Shown piece after piece: positions 57,469 through 64,000 of a DNA stretch of 64,000 nucleotides (within the stretch, counting starts at the first letter, position 1; every line of letters begins with the position of its first letter). Position numbers and translations under genes: made by a program. The stretch comes from Nocardia terpenica (lineage in GTDB: Bacteria > Actinomycetota > Actinomycetes > Mycobacteriales > Mycobacteriaceae): assembly GCF_013186535.1 (NCBI RefSeq), contig NZ_JABMCZ010000005.1:372001-436000 (forward strand). Reading direction: 5' to 3'. The notes under the pieces are model-generated. The model was given only the letters and a program-made list of their open reading frames with translations. It was not told the origin of the DNA and ran no database searches.

Positions 57469-58005
57469 ATGGACTCCGACATAGCCATCGTTCCCATGGG
57501 CCTCGGCCATCTGCGCGAGGTCCTCGACCTCGGCCATGAGTCGTTCGACACCAACACCAAGCCCTACACGTCCTGGTCGCTGACCTCCGTGGTCGAACAC
57601 CTCGACAATCCCGACGGCTCCTGCTGGGTGGCCCTGGATTCAGACCGTGTGGTCGGGTTCGTGCTCGGCTCACTGGAATTCGAATTGCGGGACGACTGGG
57701 CCTACCTGGAGTGGATCGCGGTCGCGCCCGATATGCAGGGCCGCGGCATCGCCGGGCGGCTGGTGGAGATCTGCTGCCAGACCATGTTCGCCCGGGGAGC
57801 GCGCCGCATCGTCACCGACGTCGAAGCCGGGAACACCGCCTCGGCGACGATGATGACGCGGCACGGGTTCGTCGACGCCACCACCGTCACCCTGTTCGTC
57901 CGCCCCAACCCCGAGGAGCCGGACCTCGTCGCCGAGGACGCCAGCCCACCCCTCACCCACGCCACCAAGCGCACCTTCGCCCGCACGGGCCGTCTGCGCC
58001 GGTAA
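57469..58005 (+). CDS. GNAT family N-acetyltransferase
   Basis: ATG 57469; 178 residues. Motif A is IAVAPDMQGRGIAGRLVE (acetyl-CoA pyrophosphate loop), and the C-terminal ASATMMTRHGFV is the usual motif B end. The product could acetylate small amines or protein N-termini. It follows ku by 45 bases on the same strand. The tail is basic with Thr/Arg residues. Confidence 0.87.
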   Translation: MDSDIAIVPMGLGHLREVLDLGHESFDTNTKPYTSWSLTSVVEHLDNPDGSCWVALDSDRVVGFVLGSLEFELRDDWAYLEWIAVAPDMQGRGIAGRLVEICCQTMFARGARRIVTDVEAGNTASATMMTRHGFVDATTVTLFVRPNPEEPDLVAEDASPPLTHATKRTFARTGRLRR

Positions 58006-58023
58006 GCCTTCGCACAAGCGCTC

Positions 58024-58280
58024 AGGCAAACTGGCTTGGATCCCGCCCTTAGGCAGACTGGGTCGAATCCCGCCTCAGGCAGACGGGCTTGGATCCCGCC
58101 CCAGGCAGACGGGCTTGGATCCCGCCTCAGACAGACAGGCTTGGATCCCGCCCCAGGCAGACGGAGTCGGATCCCGCCTCAGGCAAACAGGCTTGGATCC
58201 CGCCCCAGGCAAACAGGGTCGGATCCCGCCTCAGGCAAACAGGCTTGGATCCCGCCCCAGGCAGACAGGGTCGGATCCCG
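58024..58280. repeat. 26-bp minisatellite, ten tandem units
   Basis: Units of AGGCARACRGGCTTGGATCC plus CGCCYC repeat with almost constant 26-bp length; the first is 27. Units alternate between a CTTGG form ending CCCC and a GTCGG form ending CCTC, so the repeat is largely a 52-bp higher-order one. It fills the gap between two convergent genes and stops 9 bases from the next stop codon. No unique spacers are present, so it is not CRISPR. Confidence 0.93.
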
Positions 58281-58288
58281 GAGCGGGG

Positions 58289-58936
58289 TCAGGCGTCGGT
58301 TGCCGCGCGGGACCTGCCCTCCCGGAAGAACTCCAGGAGGGCTTGGACGTTGGTGACCTCCTTGCGGGGGCGCATGGCGCCGAAGGGGGCGTTCCAGAAG
58401 GGGCCCTTGCGCTTCTTCCACGGGCCGACGTAGGCGTAGGGCTGCGGGTTGTCCCAATCCCCTGCGGACACACCGTAATTCACCTCGTCGAGGGCGATCG
58501 ACAGGTCGAAGTGCTCGGGCCACAGGATGGGCGGGTCGTCGCCGAAGCGGCGCAGCGCGGTGTCCCCGATGGCGAACCAGTCGTGGATGCGCCCTGCGGC
58601 GCGGGCGTCGAGGGTGAACGGCTCCTTCGGGTCCATCCGGGTGCCGTCGCCGTAGAGGCCCTGCGGCGGCGGGCCCGCCTCGAACCCGGCTAGCTCGGCC
58701 AGCTGCTGGTAGGAGCCGCGCAGCGGGGCACTGCCCTCCGGCCAGACCAGTTCGGTGCCGATCACCGACACCGGCCACTTCACACCGGCGAAGCCGCCGA
58801 GCACGATCCGCATCCGGATGGTCGCGAAGCGGCGGTACTGCGGACCCGCGATCAGCAGTTCGGCCACCGCGTGCAATCCGAAGCGGGTGTCCTCGTAGGT
58901 GATGTCGTCCACGCCGACCATCATGCTCTCGGACAC
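58289..58936 (-). CDS. Conserved-looking hypothetical protein
   Basis: 215 residues starting MSESMM; ATG 58924 and 58921 are alternatives. No family recognised. It has a strand-rich N-terminal half (VGVDDITYEDTRFGLHAVAE, IRMRIVLGGFAGVKWPVSVI), a Trp-containing centre (GRIHDWFAIGDTALRR, PILWPEHFDLSI) and a basic end. The segment from the middle Asp-Trp-Phe to WPEHFDL looks like a maleylpyruvate isomerase- or SCP2-like region, weakly. It starts 14 bases after the MetQ-like stop, so it may be co-transcribed with it. Confidence 0.75.
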   Translation of the reverse strand: MSESMMVGVDDITYEDTRFGLHAVAELLIAGPQYRRFATIRMRIVLGGFAGVKWPVSVIGTELVWPEGSAPLRGSYQQLAELAGFEAGPPPQGLYGDGTRMDPKEPFTLDARAAGRIHDWFAIGDTALRRFGDDPPILWPEHFDLSIALDEVNYGVSAGDWDNPQPYAYVGPWKKRKGPFWNAPFGAMRPRKEVTNVQALLEFFREGRSRAATDA

Positions 58937-58950
58937 CGCGCACCGCCCGC

Positions 58951-59817
58951 TCAGCGGCGGAACTTCGCCTCCAGCTCGGCCAGGGTGGCCTGCAGGTCGG
59001 CGGCGTCGTTGGTCTTGAAGATGCCGTCGAATCCGGACTCGGCCCGCACCGCGGCCTCCACCTCGGGATCGTGGTAGAGCTTGGTCACCGCGAGCAGGCG
59101 CGGATCGTCCTTGTCCTTGGCCCGCGCGGCAAAAATATTGATGTACTGCTTCAGCTCCGGGCGCTGCGGGTCGTCGGTCAAGATCACCTGCTGCTGGGTG
59201 AGCCCGGCGGGCTGGGCGAAGGTGTCGTCGACGAAGGCGGCGTCCACGCTGTCCAGCGACTGCGCGGTCAGCGTCGGGTCGATGGTGGTCAGCCGCACCT
59301 TGGAGGCGGCGGTGTCGACATCGGTCAGTTTCGAGTCCCAGCTCGGCCCGCCCTTCAGCGCCACCAGCCCCGCCGCGGCCAAACTGAGCAGCGGCCGCAC
59401 CTGATTGGCCGGATTGTTGCTGAGGGTGATCTGCCCGCCCTGCGGGATCTCGGCCACCGACCTGTGCTTCTTGGAGTACAGCGCGAGCGGGAAGATCTCG
59501 GTGGCCGCGATCGGAACCAGCGTATCGTTGTTGCGCGCGTTGTAATTGGCCAGGTAGCGGACGTGCTGGAACTTGTTGAGATCGATACGGCCTTGCGACA
59601 GTGCGGGATTGGGCTGATTGTAATCGGAGAAGTTCACGTACTCGATCGTGATCCCTTGCGCGGCGGCCTTTTTCTTCAAGACGTTCCAGTGCGGCAGTGC
59701 GAGGTCGTTCACACCGATGCGCACCACGTCCCCGCCGTGACGTTCGCCACAGGCGGCGAGGACCGCCGCCAGGGCGAGCAGAATGGGGAAGACGAATAAC
59801 CGTCGCAGACTTCGCAT
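58951..59817 (-). CDS. metQ: MetQ/NlpA-type methionine-binding lipoprotein, divergent copy
   Basis: ATG 59817; 288 residues. Lipoprotein signal with lipobox LAAC (VFPILLALAAVLAACGE). NlpA/MetQ sequence: VRIGVNDLALPHWNVLKKKA, ITIEYVNFSDYNQPNPALSQG, ALYSKKHRSVAEIPQGGQIT. It is a second MetQ, about 45% like its divergent neighbour by eye, with Leu/Gln-rich substitutions in ligand regions. It may bind a different methionine form (D-Met, sulfoxide) or a related ligand. Confidence 0.92.
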   Translation of the reverse strand: MRSLRRLFVFPILLALAAVLAACGERHGGDVVRIGVNDLALPHWNVLKKKAAAQGITIEYVNFSDYNQPNPALSQGRIDLNKFQHVRYLANYNARNNDTLVPIAATEIFPLALYSKKHRSVAEIPQGGQITLSNNPANQVRPLLSLAAAGLVALKGGPSWDSKLTDVDTAASKVRLTTIDPTLTAQSLDSVDAAFVDDTFAQPAGLTQQQVILTDDPQRPELKQYINIFAARAKDKDDPRLLAVTKLYHDPEVEAAVRAESGFDGIFKTNDAADLQATLAELEAKFRR

Positions 59818-59948
59818 TTCGTGTAAACTAGACCATTCCCCCGTCTGATAGCCAGGGTTTCGCTCAGCGCAATCCGAACCCTTGCCCACCCCGGTCGCCG
59901 CCCGCTTGGATTGCCGGGTTCATGCACGACGATCATTCGGGAGCACGA

Positions 59949-60824
59949 GTGAAATTCCATCGGGTACTGGCGATCCCGGTCCTGGTAGCAACCGCGGCCC
60001 TCACCCTCACGGCGTGCGGTGGCAATGACAGCTCGGCCTCGGGCACGGTGGTACGGATCGGCACCACGGACCGCGACTCGGTCTGGGAGGTCTTCGAGAA
60101 GAAGGCCAAGGAGCAGGGCATCACCCTGCGGACCACCAACTTCTCCGACTACAAGCAGCCCAATCTGGCGCTGTCGCAGAAGCAGATCGATGTGAATCTG
60201 TTCCAGCACCTGCAGTTCCTGGGCCAGTACAACGTCGCCGGCAACGACACGCTGACCCCGATCGGCGCGACCTACATCGTGCCGCTGGGCCTGTACTCCA
60301 AGAAGCACAAGGCACTGGCCGACATTCCGCGGGGCGGCGAGATCGCGATTCCGAACGATCCCACCAACCAGGCGCGGGCGCTGTTCGTGCTGCGGTCGGC
60401 CGGGCTGGTCACGTTCACCGGCACGCCGCGCCAGCCCACGCCCGCCGACATCGACAAGAACGCGTCGAAGGTGAAGGTGACCCCGGTCGACGCCGCGCAG
60501 ACGGCGCTGTCGCTGGCCTCGGTGGACGGGTCGGTCATCAATGACACCTTCCTGCAGCGTTCGGGCGTGGACCCGCATACCGCGCTGTTCACCGACGATC
60601 CGAAGGACCCCTCGGCCGAGCCCTACATCAATGCGCTGGTGACCCGGGCCGCGGACAAGAACAACCCGGTGTATCTGCGGCTGGTCGAGGTGTGGCACGA
60701 CCCCGAGGTGCAGCGGGCCGAGGCCGCGGCGACCAAGGACACCGCCGTCGAGGTGCACCGCAGCGGGCCGGAGCTGGAGCAGATCCTGCAGCGGGTGCAG
60801 CAGACCATTCGCGAGCAGAAGTGA
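59949..60824 (+). CDS. metQ: MetQ methionine-binding lipoprotein
   Basis: GTG 59949 with GGGAG five bases upstream, giving a normal lipoprotein signal (FHRVLAIPVLVATAALT then LTAC lipobox); ATG 59922 is possible. 291 residues. Family sequence VRIGTTDRDSVWEVFEKKA, LRTTNFSDYKQPNLALSQ, YSKKHKALADIPRGGEIAIP and HDPEVQ. It is the first gene of metQ-metN-metI; its stop overlaps the metN GTG. The 131 bases between the two metQ starts presumably carry both promoters. Confidence 0.95.
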   Translation: MKFHRVLAIPVLVATAALTLTACGGNDSSASGTVVRIGTTDRDSVWEVFEKKAKEQGITLRTTNFSDYKQPNLALSQKQIDVNLFQHLQFLGQYNVAGNDTLTPIGATYIVPLGLYSKKHKALADIPRGGEIAIPNDPTNQARALFVLRSAGLVTFTGTPRQPTPADIDKNASKVKVTPVDAAQTALSLASVDGSVINDTFLQRSGVDPHTALFTDDPKDPSAEPYINALVTRAADKNNPVYLRLVEVWHDPEVQRAEAAATKDTAVEVHRSGPELEQILQRVQQTIREQK

Positions 60825-62251
60825 GCGAATCGGGCACTGCCGCAAAACAATCCGGTGCGGCAGTCGAATTCCGTTCGGTCACCAAGGCTTTCGACGCGGG
60901 CAAGCAGCGCACGCTGGCGCTGGACGGTATCGATCTGACCATCGCGCGCGGCGAGATCTTCGGCATCATCGGCTATTCCGGTGCGGGTAAGAGCACGCTG
61001 GTGCGGCTGATCAATGGGCTGGAGAAGCCGACCTCGGGCACGGTGCTGGTCGGCGGCGAGCCGATCACCGGGGTGCCGGAGTCGCGGGTGCGGCAGCTGC
61101 GCCGCGATATCGGCATGGTGTTCCAGCAGTTCAACCTGTTCCGCTCGCGCACCGCGGCGGGGAATATCGAGTATCCGCTGAAGGTGGCGGGCTGGCCGCG
61201 GGCGAAGCGCAAGGCGCGGGTCGCCGAGCTGCTCGAGTTCGTGGGGCTGGCCGACAAGGCGCGCAGCTATCCGGATCAGTTGTCGGGCGGGCAGAAACAG
61301 CGGGTGGGCATCGCCCGCGCGCTGGCGACCTCGCCGTCGCTGCTGCTGGCCGACGAGGCCACCTCCGCGCTGGATCCGGAGACCACCCAGGAGGTGCTGC
61401 GGCTGCTGCGCAAGATCAACGCCGAGCTCGGGGTGACGATCGTGGTGATCACCCACGAGATGGACGTGATCCGCGCGGTCGCCGACCGGGTCGCGGTGCT
61501 GGCGGAGGGCAAGGTCGTCGAATTGGCCGCCACCTTCGAGGTTTTCGCCACCCCCCGGGCCATCCCGACCCGATCCTTCGTCGACACCGTGCTGCACAAC
61601 CGCCCCGGCGCCGACGAACTCCGCCGCCTGTCCACCCGCCACCCCGGCCGCCTGATCACCGTCGACATCGCCGACAACCACGGCATCGGCCCGGCCCTGA
61701 CCACCGCCGCCCACACCGGCGTCCACTTCGAACTGGTCTACGGCGGCGTAAGCGCCCTGCAGGACAAAACCTTCGGCAGCATCACCCTCGCCCTGGACGG
61801 CCCCGCCGACGCCGTAGCCAGGGTAATCGAGGAGCTGAGTGGGTCGGGTAGGACGGTGGGCACGACGCCCGACGGACCGACCGGGCTGAGCAGCACGGTG
61901 GGCACGACGACCGACGAGCCGGGCGGAACGGAGGCCACGACCACCGAAAGCCCGAGCGGAACAGTAGCCACGACCGCCGACAGACAGACCGGACCGAACA
62001 GGACTGTCGGCACGACCACCGACAAGCCGAGCGAGGCGGCAACTACGACCGCCGACAGACAGACCGGACCGAACGGGAGTCTGGGCACGATCACCGACAG
62101 GCCGACCGGGGCGGTGCCGACGACGCCCGCCGGACCGGCTGGGGCGGATGAGGTGGCGGCCGGTCAGGTGGGTTCCGAGGGAACGGCGGGTCGGGTGGCG
62201 GAGTCGGGTGTGGTGGCGCCGCCGGGCGTCGACGCATCGACCAGGGCGTGA
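60821..62251 (+). CDS. metN: MetN methionine ABC transporter ATPase with repeat tail
   Basis: GTG 60821; 476 residues, about 130 longer than usual MetN. Order: ATPase domain (Walker A GYSGAGKST, signature LSGGQKQRVGIA, Walker B LLLADEATSALD), helical linker, C-terminal NIL domain for methionine feedback (about 255-340; GRLITVDIADNHGIGPAL, THTGV-type loop). After about residue 345 follows a low-complexity tail of repeated Thr/Gly/Pro units (GTTTDxPxG, ADRQTGPNRTVG types). The tail ends by overlapping metI's upstream GTG. Confidence 0.94.
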   Translation: MSESGTAAKQSGAAVEFRSVTKAFDAGKQRTLALDGIDLTIARGEIFGIIGYSGAGKSTLVRLINGLEKPTSGTVLVGGEPITGVPESRVRQLRRDIGMVFQQFNLFRSRTAAGNIEYPLKVAGWPRAKRKARVAELLEFVGLADKARSYPDQLSGGQKQRVGIARALATSPSLLLADEATSALDPETTQEVLRLLRKINAELGVTIVVITHEMDVIRAVADRVAVLAEGKVVELAATFEVFATPRAIPTRSFVDTVLHNRPGADELRRLSTRHPGRLITVDIADNHGIGPALTTAAHTGVHFELVYGGVSALQDKTFGSITLALDGPADAVARVIEELSGSGRTVGTTPDGPTGLSSTVGTTTDEPGGTEATTTESPSGTVATTADRQTGPNRTVGTTTDKPSEAATTTADRQTGPNGSLGTITDRPTGAVPTTPAGPAGADEVAAGQVGSEGTAGRVAESGVVAPPGVDASTRA

Positions 62252-62262
62252 GAGGGGCTGGG

Positions 62263-62925
62263 ATGCATACCGATTGGGGACAGTTGCGGCCGGTGTTGGG
62301 GGAGGCCGTTGGGACGACCATTTATCTGGTGGGGTTGACGTTCGTGGTGGGTGGGGTGGTGGGGCTGGTGTTGGGCACCCTGCTGTACACCACGCGCAAG
62401 GGTGGGCTGTTGGCCAATGCGCCGATTCACCTGTTGCTCAATGTGCTGGTGAATGTGGTGCGGCCGATTCCGTTCATCATTCTGCTGGCGGCGCTGGGGC
62501 CGGTGACATTGCAGGTGGTCGGGACGACCATCGGGACCGATGCGGCGGCGTTCGTCATGATCGTGGGCGCCTCGTTCGGCATTGCCCGCATCGTGGAACA
62601 GAATCTGGTCACCGTGGATCCGGGGGTCATCGAGGCCGCCCGGTCGATGGGGGCGGGGCCGCTGCGGATCATTCTCACGCTGCTGATTCCGGAAGCGTTG
62701 GGGCCCTTGGTGCTCGGCTATACCTTCGTGGTGATCGCCATCGTCGACATGTCGGCCATGGCCGGAACGGTCGGCGGCGGTGGGCTGGGCGATTTCGCCA
62801 TGGTCTACGGCTATCAGCGGTTCGACTGGCAGGTCACACTGGTGGCGACGCTGATCATTATCGCCGGGGTGCAGGGCGTGCAGTTCGCCGGGAACTGGCT
62901 CGCCCGCCGGGTGCTGCGCCGCTGA
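62263..62925 (+). CDS. metI: MetI methionine ABC transporter permease
   Basis: ATG 62263 with GAGAGGGG five bases upstream; 220 residues. Five TM helices and the EAA loop (EAARSMGAGPLRII) that contacts MetN. Family pattern VRPIPFIILLAALGP and SAMAGTVGGGGLGDFA. It completes the metQ-metN-metI operon for methionine import. The first 150 bases are very G-rich on the coding strand. Confidence 0.94.
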   Translation: MHTDWGQLRPVLGEAVGTTIYLVGLTFVVGGVVGLVLGTLLYTTRKGGLLANAPIHLLLNVLVNVVRPIPFIILLAALGPVTLQVVGTTIGTDAAAFVMIVGASFGIARIVEQNLVTVDPGVIEAARSMGAGPLRIILTLLIPEALGPLVLGYTFVVIAIVDMSAMAGTVGGGGLGDFAMVYGYQRFDWQVTLVATLIIIAGVQGVQFAGNWLARRVLRR

Positions 62926-62934
62926 GCCATAGCG

Positions 62935-62976
62935 CGATGCCTCCGGCGTACCGATGAGGGGACGCCGGAGGCATCG
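62935..62976. terminator. 15-bp perfect hairpin between metI and sufT
   Basis: Arms CGATGCCTCCGGCGT (62935-62949) and ACGCCGGAGGCATCG (62962-62976) around a 12-nt loop. It is 10 bases after the metI stop and 28 bases from the convergent sufT stop, so it can serve as a bidirectional terminator. Short AT-rich sequence follows it (AGCATTTCGTGATT). Confidence 0.85.
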
Positions 62977-63003
62977 AGCATTTCGTGATTCCGAGCGAGG
63001 TCT

Positions 63004-63363
63004 TCAGACCGTGAAGCCCAAGGCGCGCAGCTGTTCCCGCCCGTCCTCGGTGATCTTGTCCGGGCCCCACGGGGGCATCCAGACCCAGTTGATCTTCAGG
63101 TCCTCGACCAGGCCGCTGCGGACCAGGGCGTTGCGGGACTGGTCCTCGATGACGTCGGTCAGCGGGCAGGCCGCGGACGTGAGGGTCATGTCCAGGACGG
63201 CGATGTCCTCCTCGACGCGCAGGCCGTAGACCAGGCCGAGATCCACGACGTTGATACCCAATTCGGGGTCGACGACGTCGCGCATCGCCTCTTCGATGTC
63301 CTCGAGCAGCCGCATCTCCTCGGCGGACAGCTGCTGCTCGTCGGTCGGGGTCGTCTCACTCAT
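63004..63363 (-). CDS. sufT: SufT/DUF59 iron-sulfur assembly factor
   Basis: 119 residues. DUF59 core: IEEAMRDVVDPELGINVVDLGLVYG and MTLTSAACPLTDVIED, with the conserved Cys of the PaaD/SufT family. The end WVWMPPWGPDKITEDGREQLRALGF is also typical. SufT helps FeS protein maturation alongside SufBCD. Overlaps sufU by 8 bases. Confidence 0.93.
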   Translation of the reverse strand: MSETTPTDEQQLSAEEMRLLEDIEEAMRDVVDPELGINVVDLGLVYGLRVEEDIAVLDMTLTSAACPLTDVIEDQSRNALVRSGLVEDLKINWVWMPPWGPDKITEDGREQLRALGFTV

Positions 63364-63814
63364 GCTTGCTCTCCTCTGCCGAGGTTATCCGAACCACCGC
63401 GTCCTTGAACGCCATCCAGCCCAGCAGCGCGCACTTGACCCGCGCCGGATACTTCGACACACCCGCCAGCGCGACACCGTCGCCGAGGACGTCCTCGTCG
63501 CCCTCGATGGTGCCGCGGCTGGAGACCATCTCGCTGTAGGAGTCGACGACCTTCAGCGCCTGCTGCACCGGCAGGCCGATGACCTGATCGGTGAGGATCG
63601 AGGTGGCCGCCTGGCTGATCGAGCAGCCCTGGCCGTCGTAGGAGACGTCGGCGACGTCGCCGTTGTCGTCGATGTGTACGCGCAGGGTCACCTCGTCGCC
63701 GCAGGTCGGGTTGACGTGGTGCACCTGCGCACCGAACGGCTCCCGCAGCCCGCGATGGTGCGGGTGTTTGTAGTGGTCCAGGATGACTTCCTGGTACATC
63801 TGCTCCATGCGCAT
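63356..63814 (-). CDS. sufU: SufU-type Fe-S scaffold/sulfur-transfer protein
   Basis: 152 residues. Three Cys in standard contexts (NPTCGDEVTL, DGQGCSISQAA, VKCALLGW) with Asp in TCGDEV give the Zn site of SufU, which relays persulfide from SufS. An RRMEQMYQE-like start (MRMEQMYQEVILDHYKHPHH in part) matches IscU/SufU proteins. Located directly after sufS, as in other Gram-positives. Confidence 0.95.
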   Translation of the reverse strand: MRMEQMYQEVILDHYKHPHHRGLREPFGAQVHHVNPTCGDEVTLRVHIDDNGDVADVSYDGQGCSISQAATSILTDQVIGLPVQQALKVVDSYSEMVSSRGTIEGDEDVLGDGVALAGVSKYPARVKCALLGWMAFKDAVVRITSAEESKHE

Positions 63815-63817
63815 GAT

Positions 63818-64000
63818 CTATGCAACTCCGAAGAAGCTCTGTGCCTTCCGCACCGCGGCGACGAGGGCATCGACCTCGTCGAGGGTGTTGTAGACGGCGA
63901 ACGAGGCACGGGCGGTGGCGGGAACGCCGAGCCGGCGCATCAGCGGCCACGCGCAGTGATGACCCACGCGCACCGCGACGCCCTCGTCGTCCAGGATCTG
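63818..64000 (-). CDS. sufS: Cysteine desulfurase SufS, C-terminal 60 residues (continues beyond window)
   Basis: The frame is open to the window edge. The fragment contains RVGHHCAWPLMRRLG, the active-site loop with the persulfide-forming Cys, and the end ASFAVYNTLDEVDALVAA...FFGVA typical of SufS (SelA-like group II desulfurases). Four bases separate its stop from the sufU start. It belongs to the SUF operon whose upstream genes lie outside. Confidence 0.94.
   Translation of the reverse strand, partial: QILDDEGVAVRVGHHCAWPLMRRLGVPATARASFAVYNTLDEVDALVAAVRKAQSFFGVA

Noticed and set aside
58024..58280. CRISPR array
   Set aside because: Units are tandem with no unique spacers between them, and there are no cas genes in the window.
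1..64000. tRNA, rRNA, integrase or attachment site marking a genomic island
   Set aside because: None recognised by eye on either strand; a covariance-model search would be decisive.

Overview
High-GC actinobacterial DNA. Lsr2, a mymA-like operon, HadA/HadB-like dehydratases, a DprE1-like remnant, Ku with a Lys/Ala tail, OhrR/Ohr and a SUF operon of the order sufS-sufU-sufT together point to Mycobacteriales. Nocardia is my best guess; this is inference, since no rRNA or tRNA gene is visible. The window is chromosomal in character: I see no transposase, integrase, phage gene or CRISPR array.

Layout. 0-6.3 kb: end of an SDR, a Gln/Trp-repeat membrane protein, a lycopene-cyclase-like flavoprotein, a P450 remnant, DUF5808, PP2C phosphatase and a DUF89/ARMT1-like protein. 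6.3-8.3 kb: ohrR-ohr-quinone reductase with an obvious operator. 8.5-17.4 kb: disulfide oxidoreductase, Lsr2, a MerR regulator, the mymA-like operon (alpha/beta hydrolase, SDR, ferritin-like protein, Baeyer-Villiger-type monooxygenase), a DprE1-like remnant and an atypical P450. 18-22.5 kb: DMT and MFS transporters and an HTH regulator. 22.6-26 kb: a compact cassette with a 49-residue six-cysteine peptide, MauE- and MauD-like redox proteins and a divergent ABC exporter. 26-30.5 kb: PadR and TetR regulators, SnoaL-like proteins and an aromatic-type FAD monooxygenase.

30.6-48 kb: a biosynthetic gene cluster, all on the minus strand and mostly with overlapping genes. It combines a complete highly-reducing type II PKS-like set (KS, degenerate KS partner, ACP, KR, three hotdog dehydratase proteins, acyltransferase) with p-aminobenzoate synthesis (ADC synthase and lyase), an AurF-like diiron N-oxygenase, an adenylating enzyme and an acyl-reductase-like dehydrogenase, under a large LuxR-type activator. 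A p-aminobenzoate-primed polyene that is N-oxidised to a nitro, nitroso or azoxy group fits these genes.

48-64 kb: mostly household and envelope genes. They are a lytic transglycosylase with a long Pro/Thr tail, a secreted lipase pair, a methyltransferase, a stand-alone MraY, Ku, a GNAT, a 26-bp minisatellite, a methionine ABC transporter with two divergent MetQ genes, and the end of the SUF operon.

Running through the window is a dispersed palindrome with a fixed 9-nt loop (CAAAAGCAC or CAAAAGCAT) and stems that differ between copies yet stay paired. Two of its six full copies lie in frame inside genes.
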